This document shows positions 6,352-14,782 of a stretch of DNA of 23,882 bases, one piece after another. Origin of the DNA: an uncultured Eubacteriales bacterium (GTDB taxonomy: Bacteria; Bacillota; Clostridia; Monoglobales; Monoglobaceae); NCBI GenBank assembly GCA_905201285.1, contig CAJKNM010000020.1:1-23882 (forward strand), written 5' to 3'. The number at the start of each line of letters is the position of its first letter. The stretch's first letter is position 1. Both the position numbers and the translations under genes were made by a program. Under the pieces are notes generated by a model. That model did no database searches, was not told the DNA's origin, and saw only the letters and a program-made list of their open reading frames with translations.

Positions 6352-7269
6352 TTACACGCTTAAATAATTTGAAAGCTCTTTTATAAACACATCGCCGATT
6401 TGGCTCGGAACGGTATTTTTCTTAATTATATATCCTATTTCCATTGAACTGTTGGGGTTGTCCTCATCCGCCTCAAACGGAACGGCAATATAATCCTCGC
6501 CGTTCAGTTCCTCACAGATTATGCCCGAGCACAGCGTATACCCGTTAAGTCCGACCATAAGATTCAGCATTGTCGCACGGTCAGTTGCCTTGATTGTCCG
6601 CTGATATTCATTGGTGCTGAGTATTTCCTCAGCAAAGTAGAAAGACCCGTTCTCACCCTGTTCAAACGAAAGACAGGGATAGTCTTTAAGCTCATCAAAG
6701 CTTATTGACTTTCTGTCCGCAAGAGGATGATTCTTCCATATATACACATATGCGTCACAGTCTATAAGCTTTTTAAACTCACAGTCATTCTCATCAAGCA
6801 TCTTTTCTATAACCTTTCGGTTAAAGTCGTTTAAATACAAAAGTCCGATTTCACTTTTAAAGTTCCCCACATCGCATATTACGTCAAAGGTCTTTGTTTC
6901 GCGGATAGCAAACTCATAATTCAGCGTTCCGAACTGTTTGACCGTATCTACAAACGCCTTAACAACAAACGAATAATGCTGAGTTGATACACCGAACTTT
7001 CGTTTGATATTCTTGGTTTCGATATATTTCTCGTGAATCAGCTCATACTGCTGATACAGCTGTCTTGCATATAAGAGGAACTCCTCCCCCTCCCTGGTCG
7101 GTATAACACCTCTGCTTGTGCGAAGAAAGATGGAAATCCCGACCTCTTTTTCAAGGTCCTTTACCGCGTTTGTCAGCGACGGCTGAGAGATGAACAGCGT
7201 CTCTGCTGCCTTGTTCATCGACCCCGCCTCTGATATTGTTAAAACATATATTATCTGCTGAAGTGTCAC
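6352..7269 (-). CDS. LysR-family transcriptional regulator
   Basis: A 305-residue LysR-type regulator. The winged helix-turn-helix fills residues 1-60 (SMNKAAETLFISQPSLTNAV as the recognition part, then LEKEVGISIFLRTSRGVIPT). A periplasmic-binding-like effector domain follows from about residue 90. The start is GTG (7267-7269), supported by AAGGCGGT, one mismatch from a perfect ribosome site, which lies over the last codons of the activase gene. Only 4 bp separate the activase stop from this start, so the regulator is translationally coupled to the giant enzyme. Likely targets are that operon and the amidohydrolase downstream. The effector is unknown; an organic acid or CoA intermediate would fit the neighbours. 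Confidence 0.92.
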   Translation of the reverse strand: MTLQQIIYVLTISEAGSMNKAAETLFISQPSLTNAVKDLEKEVGISIFLRTSRGVIPTREGEEFLLYARQLYQQYELIHEKYIETKNIKRKFGVSTQHYSFVVKAFVDTVKQFGTLNYEFAIRETKTFDVICDVGNFKSEIGLLYLNDFNRKVIEKMLDENDCEFKKLIDCDAYVYIWKNHPLADRKSISFDELKDYPCLSFEQGENGSFYFAEEILSTNEYQRTIKATDRATMLNLMVGLNGYTLCSGIICEELNGEDYIAVPFEADEDNPNSSMEIGYIIKKNTVPSQIGDVFIKELSNYLSV

Positions 7270-7273
7270 CGAA

Positions 7274-10200
7274 TCACCGCCTTAACGCGGCCGATACCTC
7301 GGTCCTGTCGTGTTTCTCGGAAGTCTTGACTTTGCTTCCCGCTTCGTTCTGCAGGTTCTTCTTCGCCGCTGATAACATCAGCTTGATGCGGTTAAGCTGG
7401 TTCACTTCACTCGCGCCGGGGTCATAGTCAACAGCAACGATATTTGCATATGGATAGCTGTTTTTAAGAGCCTTTATCACGCCTTTTCCGACAACGTGGT
7501 TCGGCAGGCAGGCAAACGGCTGTATACATACTATATTCGGCACATCCGATGTCAAAAGCTCCGCCATTTCACCGGTGAGGAACCACCCCTCGCCGTATTG
7601 ATTTCCGATAGACAAAAACGGCTTTGCCAGCTCAGCGACCTTTTCAATAGGCATAGGCGCTTCAAAGCGCCTGCTCTTTTTAAGTGCGTCAATCGCAGGC
7701 TTTCTGAGCCTTTGAATCGCCTTGATTCCGATATTTGACGCGACCGCCGAACGCAATGTTCCGCCGAGGAACTCGTGTTTATATCCCGCATTAAACAAAC
7801 AATAATTCATAAAATCCATCAGATCGGGAACAACCGCCTCGGCACCCTCGCTTTCAAGAAGGTCAACAAGGTGATTGTTGGCAAGCGGCATATACTTGAC
7901 AAGAATCTCGCCGACAACGCCGACCCTCGGCTTGACAAGCCTCTCGTCTATGGGGAAGTTATCGAAAGCGCCAACTATCGCCTCGCAGATATTTTTAAAG
8001 CTCTTGTGACTCTTATCGTTAATCAGCGAGTCAATACAGATTTCCTCCCACTTCTTATGAAGTATATTTGCCGACCCTTTAGTTTTTTCATATGGACGAA
8101 CGCGATAAAGACATCGCATAAACAGGTCGCCGTATACGATTGCCTTTGCCGCGGCCATAATCAACGCCGGCGGAAGCTTAAAGCCGTCATTTTTCTCCAT
8201 TCCGTTCGCGTTGAGCGAGATAACGGGAATGTGCGAAAGTCCGACCTTATCAAGCGCACGTCTGATAAACGCAACATAGTTGCTCGCACGGCAGCAGCCG
8301 CCCGTCTGAGACATAATTATCGCCAGTTTATCCGTGTCGTATCTGCCCGAGGTCACCGCCTCCATAATCTGGCCGACAGCGGTGATTGACGGAAAGCACG
8401 CGTCATTATTGACGAATTTAAGCCCGGCGTCAATCGCGCTTCTGTTATCATTATCGAGGATTTCGATATTAAACCCGAATCTTCTGAAAACAGGTTCAAG
8501 AAGGCTGAAATGAATCGGGCTCATCTGCGGCGCAAGTATCGTATATCCCTCTTCAAACATCTTTTTGGTAAACACGCTTCGCTTATAACGAACATCCTTA
8601 GGCCTTGCGCAGATGTTTCGTTCACGGCGCATTTTCATTGCCGCAAGCAAGCTTCTTATACGGATTCTTGCCGCGCCGAGATTGTTGACCTCATCGATTT
8701 TAAGCACGGTATAAAGCTTGTTTGCCCCTTCCATAATCTCACACACTTCATCAGTGGTGACCGCATCGAGTCCACAGCCGAACGAGTTCAGCTGAATAAG
8801 CTCCATATCATCGCGCCGGCTGACAAATTCCGCCGCTGTATAAAGCCTTGAATGATAAACCCACTGGTCATTCACACGCATCGGTCTCTGAGGAGTAAAG
8901 TCAATGGGAAGGCTGTCCTCGGTAAACACCGTCAAGCCGTATGACGCCACCATCTCGGGGATTCCGTGATTTATCTCAGGGTCTATGTGATACGGCCTTC
9001 CGATAAGCGCAATACCGTTTCCGTTTTCTTTCTCCATCAGCTTAAAGATTCTCTCTCCCTCACGGCGAATATCGGCCTTTGCCCGGCGCTGTTCCTTCCA
9101 AGCGGAATCGACCGCCCTTCTAACCTCGTCCGCCGGGATGCTCCATTCGTCATCACAAAGCCTTACAAGCCGGTCGGCCGCCGTTTTTTTATCGGTAAAC
9201 GCAATAAACGGTCTGACATAATTTATGCCCTTCAGAGCTATGTCCTCAACATTATTTTTCAAATTCTCGGGATACGAAACAACAATCGGACAGTTATAGT
9301 GGTTCTGCGCACCCGGTGTCTCCTGATGCTCATAAAAAACACACGGGTGAAAAATCGTTTTAACTCCGTTATCTATGAGCCATTGAACATGACCGTGTGC
9401 AAGCTTCGCCGGATAGCACTCGGATTCAGACGGAATCGACTCCATCCCGAGCTCGTATATCTTTCTGTCCGAGAAAGGCGAAACAACAACCGAAAATCCG
9501 AGTTCCTTAAAAAATGTAGCCCAAAACGGATAGTTTTCATACATATTAAGGACACGCGGAATCCCTATTTCGCCGCGGCTTGCCGCTTCAATCGAAATCG
9601 GCTCATAGTCGAACAGCCGTTTTCGTTTATATTCAAACATATTCGGTGCGCTCTTTTTTCCCGAAGCCCCGCCAAGACCGCGTTCGCAGCGGTTTCCGGT
9701 GATGTGCCGTCTGCCGCCGGGGAATTTATTAACCGTCAGCATACAATTATTTGAACATCTTCCACAGCGAACCGTCGATGTCTCATATGTAAGCGACAGA
9801 ATTTCATCAAGCGGAAGCATAGAGGTTTCCTTGCCGCGGCAGCGGTTTTTGGCTATCAGGGCCGCACCGAACGCACCCATAATCCCCGAAATATCGGGGC
9901 AAATTGCCTCAACGCCCGCTATTTTCTCAAACGCACGGAGAACCGCCTTGTTATAAAACGTTCCGCCCTGAACAACTATATTTTTGCCGAGGTCCCTTGC
10001 ATCGGCAAGTTTAATAACCTTAAACAGCGCATTTTTTATGACAGAATAAGCAAGTCCGGCCGAAATATCGGCAACGGACGCCCCCTCCTTCTGTGCCTGT
10101 TTCACGTTGGAATTCATAAATACTGTGCATCGCGTGCCCAAATCGACCGGATTCTCAGCAAACAGCGCCTCACTTGCGAACTCGGCGGCGGTATAGCCGA

Positions 10201-11572
10201 GAGAGCTTGCAAAGTTCTCAATAAACGAGCCGCATCCCGATGAACACGCCTCGTTTAAAAGCACATTGTCGACCGAATTATTTTTAAGCTTAATGCACTT
10301 CATATCCTGACCGCCTATATCCAAGACACAGTCAACATCCGGATTGAAAAATGCCGCCGCCGTGCAGTGTGCAATCGTCTCAACCTCGCCCTCGTCAAGG
10401 CAAAATGCCGATTTAAGCAAGGCCTCGCCGTATCCGGTCGAACACGAATACGCAATCCTCGCCCCGGCGGGGAGCTTAGTCTTTAATTCGGCAACAGCTG
10501 AAATCGCGGTCTTTATCGGGCTTCCCTGGTTTCCCGAATAGAATGAATAAAGAAGCTGACCGTCGCTTCCGATAAGAGCCATCTTTGTCGTTGTAGACCC
10601 CGCATCGATTCCGAGGAAGCAGTCACCCTCATATGATGAAAGCTCCTCCTTCTTCACAACCGCCGCCTTATGACGCAAGCAGAACTCGTCATATTCCGCC
10701 CTGCTTGCAAACAACGGGTCAAGCCGTTTAATTTCAAAGTCCATAGCCACGCCCTCGCCCAGACGTGAAATAAGTTCATCTATATCGGCACCCGTCACCT
10801 CATCGGCCTCAAGCGCCGCACCCATAGCGGCAAAAAGATGTGAATTTTCGGGGTCAACCGTGGTCTCGGGCGTAAGCTTAAGCGTGCGTATAAAAGCCTT
10901 TTTCAGCTCGGGAAGGAAGTGAAGCGGCCCTCCCAGAAACGCAACACAGCCGCGAATCGGCTTGCCGCAGGCCAGTCCCGAAATCGTCTGATTTACCACC
11001 GCCTGGAAAATAGAAGCGGCGAGATCCGCCTTTGTTGCTCCCTCGTTTATGAGCGGCTGAATATCCGTCTTTGCAAACACGCCGCATCTCGCGGCAATAG
11101 GATAGATTTCGCGGTAGGATTCAGCCTCTTTGTTCAATCCGGCCGCATCGGTCTGCAAGAGGGCGGCCATCTGATCGATAAACGAACCTGTTCCGCCGGC
11201 ACAAACGCCGTTCATACGCTCGTCTATTCCGCCGTCGAAGTATATGATTTTTGCATCCTCGCCGCCAAGTTCGATGGCAACATCGGTCTGCGGCGCAGTA
11301 TATTGCAAGGCCGAAGCAACGGCAACAACCTCCTGGACAAATTCTATATTAAGCGCCTTTCCCAAGTTAATCGAACCCGACCCCGTGATTCTGGGTTTAA
11401 GCATACACTCTCCCGTTTGCTCACGTGCCTTAATCAAAAGCTCAGCCAGGGTCTGCTGAGTATGTGAGCAATGGCGGCGGTACTGACCGAATATTAAGTT
11501 GTTTTCATCGTCAAGCAGAACAAGCTTAACGGTAGTTGAGCCTATATCAATACCGGCTTTATATTCTTTCAT
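7274..11572 (-). CDS. Giant 2-hydroxyacyl-CoA dehydratase activase (double BcrAD/BadFG ATPase, DUF2229, dehydratase-like C terminus)
   Basis: This 1432-residue protein is of the acyl-CoA dehydratase activase-related type. Two ASKHA ATPase domains stand in tandem: AGIDIGSTTVK (6-16) to about 258, and GIDAGSTTTK (321-330) to about 580. Each carries the HgdC-type pair of cluster cysteines, Cys124/Cys163 and Cys443/Cys482, both 39 residues apart, the same spacing as Cys127/Cys166 of Acidaminococcus HgdC. A four-cysteine stretch (RCGRCSNNC, then GNRCERG) follows near 600-630. The DUF2229 region (about 640-870) and a C-terminal part resembling the HgdB/D dehydratase subunits (for example SQTGGCCRASNY) complete it. 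Such ATPases drive an electron to a dehydratase cluster at the cost of ATP. No separate dehydratase subunits are nearby, so the real substrate is open. The start ATG follows GGAGG. Confidence 0.9.
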   Translation of the reverse strand: MKEYKAGIDIGSTTVKLVLLDDENNLIFGQYRRHCSHTQQTLAELLIKAREQTGECMLKPRITGSGSINLGKALNIEFVQEVVAVASALQYTAPQTDVAIELGGEDAKIIYFDGGIDERMNGVCAGGTGSFIDQMAALLQTDAAGLNKEAESYREIYPIAARCGVFAKTDIQPLINEGATKADLAASIFQAVVNQTISGLACGKPIRGCVAFLGGPLHFLPELKKAFIRTLKLTPETTVDPENSHLFAAMGAALEADEVTGADIDELISRLGEGVAMDFEIKRLDPLFASRAEYDEFCLRHKAAVVKKEELSSYEGDCFLGIDAGSTTTKMALIGSDGQLLYSFYSGNQGSPIKTAISAVAELKTKLPAGARIAYSCSTGYGEALLKSAFCLDEGEVETIAHCTAAAFFNPDVDCVLDIGGQDMKCIKLKNNSVDNVLLNEACSSGCGSFIENFASSLGYTAAEFASEALFAENPVDLGTRCTVFMNSNVKQAQKEGASVADISAGLAYSVIKNALFKVIKLADARDLGKNIVVQGGTFYNKAVLRAFEKIAGVEAICPDISGIMGAFGAALIAKNRCRGKETSMLPLDEILSLTYETSTVRCGRCSNNCMLTVNKFPGGRRHITGNRCERGLGGASGKKSAPNMFEYKRKRLFDYEPISIEAASRGEIGIPRVLNMYENYPFWATFFKELGFSVVVSPFSDRKIYELGMESIPSESECYPAKLAHGHVQWLIDNGVKTIFHPCVFYEHQETPGAQNHYNCPIVVSYPENLKNNVEDIALKGINYVRPFIAFTDKKTAADRLVRLCDDEWSIPADEVRRAVDSAWKEQRRAKADIRREGERIFKLMEKENGNGIALIGRPYHIDPEINHGIPEMVASYGLTVFTEDSLPIDFTPQRPMRVNDQWVYHSRLYTAAEFVSRRDDMELIQLNSFGCGLDAVTTDEVCEIMEGANKLYTVLKIDEVNNLGAARIRIRSLLAAMKMRRERNICARPKDVRYKRSVFTKKMFEEGYTILAPQMSPIHFSLLEPVFRRFGFNIEILDNDNRSAIDAGLKFVNNDACFPSITAVGQIMEAVTSGRYDTDKLAIIMSQTGGCCRASNYVAFIRRALDKVGLSHIPVISLNANGMEKNDGFKLPPALIMAAAKAIVYGDLFMRCLYRVRPYEKTKGSANILHKKWEEICIDSLINDKSHKSFKNICEAIVGAFDNFPIDERLVKPRVGVVGEILVKYMPLANNHLVDLLESEGAEAVVPDLMDFMNYCLFNAGYKHEFLGGTLRSAVASNIGIKAIQRLRKPAIDALKKSRRFEAPMPIEKVAELAKPFLSIGNQYGEGWFLTGEMAELLTSDVPNIVCIQPFACLPNHVVGKGVIKALKNSYPYANIVAVDYDPGASEVNQLNRIKLMLSAAKKNLQNEAGSKVKTSEKHDRTEVSAALRR

Positions 11573-11601
11573 GTTTCATCCTCCAACCTCAGAGAATTTT
11601 A

Positions 11602-11629
11602 TGTCACCGCAGGCAAAAACTTTGTCACC
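11602..11629 (-). repeat. Pair of 7-bp direct repeats in the activase leader
   Basis: TGTCACC occurs at 11602-11608 and 11623-11629 (GGTGACA on the transcribed strand), a 21-bp period equal to two helical turns. Both lie between the promoter and the start codon of the activase gene, a possible repressor site or mRNA element. Confidence 0.4.
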
Positions 11630-11662
11630 CAAACGCGGTTTATATCGAATTTAATCACAACA

Positions 11663-11691
11663 ATTATAGCATAACACCTTTTAAATTACAA
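11663..11691 (-). promoter_or_regulatory. Promoter of the activase-lysR operon
   Basis: On the minus strand: TTGTAA (complement of 11686-11691), 17 bp, TATAAT (complement of 11663-11668), with an extended -10 TGC just before it. The leader to the ATG is about 85 nt. Confidence 0.8.
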
Positions 11692-11709
11692 GTGGAAATT
11701 GTTATAAAA

Positions 11710-11757
11710 ATATCAGGCCACCTTGTCCGATATCAAAAATATACTATTAAAATATCA
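11710..11757. repeat. Three helically phased ATATCA repeats upstream of galE
   Basis: ATATCA starts at 11710, 11730 and 11752, 20 and 22 bp apart; the outer two are extended to AAAATATCAG. They lie between the divergent activase and galE promoters. AT-rich DNA makes chance copies likely. Confidence 0.3.
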
Positions 11758-11778
11758 GAAATATGTTATTTTTCTCAA

Positions 11779-11807
11779 TTGACAAATCATTTGTTTTGTG
11801 ATAACAT
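11779..11807 (+). promoter_or_regulatory. Promoter of galE
   Basis: TTGACA (11779-11784), a 17-bp spacer and TAACAT (11802-11807), followed by a leader of about 45 nt with the ribosome site AAAGGGG. Confidence 0.8.
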
Positions 11808-11856
11808 ACAGAGTAGATAGGATGAATTAAATTACATATAAAAGGGGACTTTGACT

Positions 11857-12870
11857 ATGAATATTTTGGTTACAGGCGGCGCCGGCTATATCGGCAGTCA
11901 CACTTGCGTTGAGTTACTTGAAAACGGCTATGACATCGCTGTGCTCGACAATCTCGACAACAGCTGTGAGGAAGCGCTTGAACGTGTTAAAAAGATTACC
12001 GGAAAGGATTTTCCGTTCTATAAGGTTGACCTTCTTGACTATGAGGCGACCGACAAGGTCTTTGCTGAGAACAAGTTTGACGCGGTTATTCACTTTGCCG
12101 GTCTTAAGGCTGTAGGTGAAAGCGTTGCTCAGCCGCTTCGTTACTATCACAATAATATTACCGGAACATTAAACCTCTTAGATATAATGAATAAGCATAA
12201 CGTTAAAAAGATGGTATTTTCTTCATCGGCTACCGTTTACGGCGACCCGCATACGGTTCCGATTAAAGAGGACTTTCCTCTTTCCTGCACCAACCCCTAC
12301 GGTCAGACAAAGCTGACTATCGAATATATCTTAAAGGATTTGTGCAAGTCCGATCCCGATTGGGGCGTTATTCTTCTCAGATACTTCAACCCGGTAGGCG
12401 CTCATAAGAGCGGTCTCATCGGTGAAGACCCGAACGGTATCCCGAATAACCTGATGCCGTATATTTCACAGGTTGCTATCGGAAAGCTCGAGTGCCTCTC
12501 GGTATTCGGTGACGACTACGACACAAAAGACGGCACAGGTGTTCGTGATTACATTCACGTTACCGACCTTGCGGTGGGTCACCTCAACGCTCTCGAAAAA
12601 ATTAAAGACGAAAAAGGTGTATTGATTTACAACCTCGGAACGGGCGTAGGCTACAGCGTTTTGGATATGGTTAAGGCATTCTCAAAGGCCTGCGGCAAGG
12701 ATATAAAATATAAAATCGTCGGCAGACGTCCCGGAGATATTGCGGCTTGCTACGCTGACCCGTCAAAGGCTAACAAGGAACTCGGCTTTAAAGCGGTTCA
12801 CACGCTCGATGAAATGTGCGCCGATACCTGGAACTGGCAGACAAAGAATCCGAACGGATATAAAGGCTAA
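11857..12870 (+). CDS. galE: UDP-glucose 4-epimerase GalE
   Basis: A 337-residue short-chain dehydrogenase/epimerase that interconverts UDP-glucose and UDP-galactose (Leloir pathway and surface sugar supply). The NAD-binding loop GGAGYIGS is at residues 7-14. The catalytic Ser124 is in SSSATVYG and the YxxxK pair is Tyr148/Lys152 in NPYGQTK, almost the same numbering as E. coli GalE (Ser124, Tyr149, Lys153). RYFNPVGAH and GTGVGYSVLDM are also typical. The start is ATG 11857, 9 nt after AAAGGGG; an upstream in-frame TTG at 11851 is too close to the ribosome site. It is monocistronic by the look of the downstream hairpin, and lies apart from other galactose genes. Confidence 0.97.
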   Translation: MNILVTGGAGYIGSHTCVELLENGYDIAVLDNLDNSCEEALERVKKITGKDFPFYKVDLLDYEATDKVFAENKFDAVIHFAGLKAVGESVAQPLRYYHNNITGTLNLLDIMNKHNVKKMVFSSSATVYGDPHTVPIKEDFPLSCTNPYGQTKLTIEYILKDLCKSDPDWGVILLRYFNPVGAHKSGLIGEDPNGIPNNLMPYISQVAIGKLECLSVFGDDYDTKDGTGVRDYIHVTDLAVGHLNALEKIKDEKGVLIYNLGTGVGYSVLDMVKAFSKACGKDIKYKIVGRRPGDIAACYADPSKANKELGFKAVHTLDEMCADTWNWQTKNPNGYKG

Positions 12871-12900
12871 AAAAGCTAAAAAAGCTAAAAAACTAAAAAA
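12866..12900 (+). repeat. Tandem 9-bp repeat over the galE stop codon
   Basis: GCTAAAAAA is repeated three times (12866-12892), followed by a partial copy CTAAAAAA. The galE stop TAA (12868-12870) lies in the first copy. The period keeps frame and every copy supplies a TAA in the same frame, so slippage would not change the protein. Confidence 0.8.
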
Positions 12901-12906
12901 TGAGAG

Positions 12907-12927
12907 GCTCCCCTTTTTAAGGGGAGC
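12907..12927 (+). terminator. Hairpin after galE
   Basis: GCTCCCCTT (12907-12915), loop TTT, AAGGGGAGC (12919-12927). The tail TGTTATATAT is only partly T-rich; A tracts on the other side would suit the opposite strand. It is probably the galE terminator, somewhat leaky. Confidence 0.65.
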
Positions 12928-12961
12928 TGTTATATATGATTACAGTTAGGAGTTTAATATC

Positions 12962-13684
12962 GTGCAGTCAACAAAAGAGAAAAATTCAGCGGTTTTCCGT
13001 GACGGAATCCGCGACGGAATTCCGATTGCGCTGGGTTACCTCGCGGTATCTTTTTCACTCGGAATAGCCGCGAAAAACGCGGGACTTTCGGTTTTTCAGT
13101 CATTCATCGTCAGCGCTCTCTGCAACGCTTCGGCAGGGGAGTACGCAGGGATAACTCTGATTGCCGCGAAGGCGGCGTATATAGAAATCGCGATTATGAC
13201 TTTCATAGCCAACGCGCGATATATGCTTATGACCTGTGCGCTGAGCCAGCGAATCTCACCCGATACAAGTCTTTTTCACCGAATGATAATGGGTTTTTAT
13301 ACAACCGACGAGCTTTTCGCGATTTCTATTTCGCGGCCGGGATATGCCAATCCGTTTTATATGTACGGGGCGGTCGCGATTGCCGCGCCGGGCTGGGCAT
13401 TTGGAACTGCCCTCGGCGCGATTGCCGGAAGTATTCTTCCGCTCAGACTCGTCAGTGCCCTCAGTGTTGCTCTTTACGGAATGTTTTTGGCGGTTATCAT
13501 TCCGCCCGCCCGAGAGAACAAGATTATCGCCGGAATAATCATCTTCTGCTTTGCGGCGAGCTATGCCGCGGCGAGCCTGCCCATATTCAGCGGAATCTCT
13601 GAGGGAACAAAAACCATAATTCTCACTGTGGTAATTTCGACCGCGGCGGCGGTTCTCTTCCCGAGAAACATTGAGGAGGTCTGA
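12962..13684 (+). CDS. azlC: AzlC-family branched-chain amino acid exporter subunit
   Basis: A 240-residue polytopic membrane protein, the large subunit of the AzlCD exporter of branched-chain amino acids (and of analogues such as 4-azaleucine). The family signature near the N terminus is clear: FRDGIRDGIPIALGYLAVSF, then NASAGEYAGITLI and FIANARYMLM, with about five to six further hydrophobic helices. The start is GTG (12962-12964), 9 nt after AGGAG (12948-12952). It is followed 2 bp later by azlD, so the two subunits are made together. Typical AzlC proteins have about the same length. Confidence 0.93.
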   Translation: MQSTKEKNSAVFRDGIRDGIPIALGYLAVSFSLGIAAKNAGLSVFQSFIVSALCNASAGEYAGITLIAAKAAYIEIAIMTFIANARYMLMTCALSQRISPDTSLFHRMIMGFYTTDELFAISISRPGYANPFYMYGAVAIAAPGWAFGTALGAIAGSILPLRLVSALSVALYGMFLAVIIPPARENKIIAGIIIFCFAASYAAASLPIFSGISEGTKTIILTVVISTAAAVLFPRNIEEV

Positions 13685-13686
13685 AA

Positions 13687-14001
13687 ATGACTCATAACAG
13701 TTATATCTATATATTGATTATGGCGGTTGTCACCTTTGCCGTCAGGGCACTCCCGATAACACTCATACGAAGGCAGATAAAAAGCAGATTTCTTCAATCA
13801 TTCCTGTTCTATGTGCCGTATGTCACTCTTTCGGTTATGACCTTTCCGGCAATACTCAACGCAACACAAAGTCCGGTTTCGGGCGCTCTTGCTCTCCTTG
13901 CCGGAATCATTGCCGCTTGGTTTGGGGCGGGCCTTTTCAAGGTCGCTGTTTCCTGCTGTGCCGTTGTGCTTATCGTCGAATTTATTTTGCCCTTTATATA
14001 A
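13687..14001 (+). CDS. azlD: AzlD-family branched-chain amino acid exporter subunit
   Basis: A 104-residue membrane protein with about four hydrophobic helices and the family pattern VTFAVRALPITLIRRQI near the N terminus and FYVPYVTLSVMTFPAIL in the middle. It is the small partner of AzlC, starts 2 bp after the azlC stop and has its ribosome site (GAGGAGG) inside the azlC end. Its stop codon lies in the left arm of the shared terminator. Confidence 0.93.
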   Translation: MTHNSYIYILIMAVVTFAVRALPITLIRRQIKSRFLQSFLFYVPYVTLSVMTFPAILNATQSPVSGALALLAGIIAAWFGAGLFKVAVSCCAVVLIVEFILPFI

Positions 14002-14035
14002 TGAAAGCCGCTCGATTGAGCGGCTTTCATTATAT
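13996..14035. terminator. Perfect bidirectional terminator between azlD and the phosphodiesterase
   Basis: An 18-bp perfect inverted repeat (13996-14013 and 14018-14035) around the loop GATT; the core is AAAGCCGCTC/GAGCGGCTTT. It contains the TAA stops of both convergent genes (13999-14001 plus, 14030-14032 minus). Confidence 0.93.
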
Positions 14036-14563
14036 ACTTACTATATTTCCGTCTAAATCCTTCCAGATAAACTTCTTATCCTCATAAATCATATAGCCGT
14101 GCCGGCTTCCCTCTTTGGGTATTGAAACCGACCCCGGATTCATATAGGTATAATCACCGTGGGAAACGCACTTCGGAATATGCGTATGCCCGTTCAGCAG
14201 GACATCGCACCTTCCCATCGGCGGAAGATTATTTTCGTTATAAATATGCCCGTGTGTTGCAAAGATAAGCCTTCCGTCAAGGTCGAGTATGCTATAATCG
14301 GCCATTATGGGGAAATCAAGCACCATCTGATCAACCTCAGCATCACAATTCCCGCGGACACAAATTATTTCGTCCTTTATATTGTTAAGCATAGCTATAA
14401 CCGACTTTGGATTATAGCCGCGGGGAAGGTCATTCCTCGGGCCGTGATACAATATATCGCCCAAAAGCAAAAGCTTATCGGGCTTTTCATCGTTATATCT
14501 CTTTAAAAGTTCCTCACAATATAATGAAGAGCCGTGAATATCTGATGCAATCATTAGTTTCAT
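14030..14563 (-). CDS. yfcE: YfcE-type metallophosphodiesterase
   Basis: A 177-residue calcineurin-like phosphoesterase. Metal-binding motifs stand in family order: SDIHG (Asp8, His10), LLGDILYHGPRNDLP (the YfcE hallmark), RGNCD, THGH and NGHTHIP. E. coli YfcE, a Mn2+-dependent phosphodiesterase, hydrolyses model diesters and its true substrate is unknown. The second ATG (14563) is preferred over the ATG at 14569 because AAGGAG lies 7 nt before it but only 1 nt before the first. It is a lone gene, convergent with azlD, with its own promoter. Confidence 0.9.
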   Translation of the reverse strand: MKLMIASDIHGSSLYCEELLKRYNDEKPDKLLLLGDILYHGPRNDLPRGYNPKSVIAMLNNIKDEIICVRGNCDAEVDQMVLDFPIMADYSILDLDGRLIFATHGHIYNENNLPPMGRCDVLLNGHTHIPKCVSHGDYTYMNPGSVSIPKEGSRHGYMIYEDKKFIWKDLDGNIVSI

Positions 14564-14652
14564 AATCATTCTCCTTTTTTCTTAGCGGAAAGATAATAAT
14601 ACCCCGTCTCAAAAGCCATAATTCCGAAACGGCAGATTATTTCCTTTCGGCT

Positions 14653-14681
14653 ATCTTATCACACTCATTTTAAATTGTCAA
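14653..14681 (-). promoter_or_regulatory. Promoter of the phosphodiesterase gene
   Basis: On the minus strand: TTGACA (complement of 14676-14681), 17 bp, TAAGAT (complement of 14653-14658). Confidence 0.8.
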
Positions 14682-14711
14682 GAACAGTCATATCAATAGT
14701 AGAAATTGTAC

Positions 14712-14740
14712 TTGAAATTTATGCTGTTTATTGATATAAT
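14712..14740 (+). promoter_or_regulatory. Promoter of the sugar kinase gene
   Basis: TTGAAA (14712-14717), a 17-bp spacer and TATAAT (14735-14740), 42 bp before the start codon. Confidence 0.82.
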
Positions 14741-14782
14741 TAGATTATATTATTGGCTCAAACGATTTAAGGAGTGATTCTG

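Noticed and set aside
7775..11467. Several long plus-strand frames (for example 7775-8389 and 8966-9754) opposite the activase gene
   Set aside because: They are antisense shadows produced by the codon bias of the 1432-residue gene; their residues are basic and low-complexity, with no domains.
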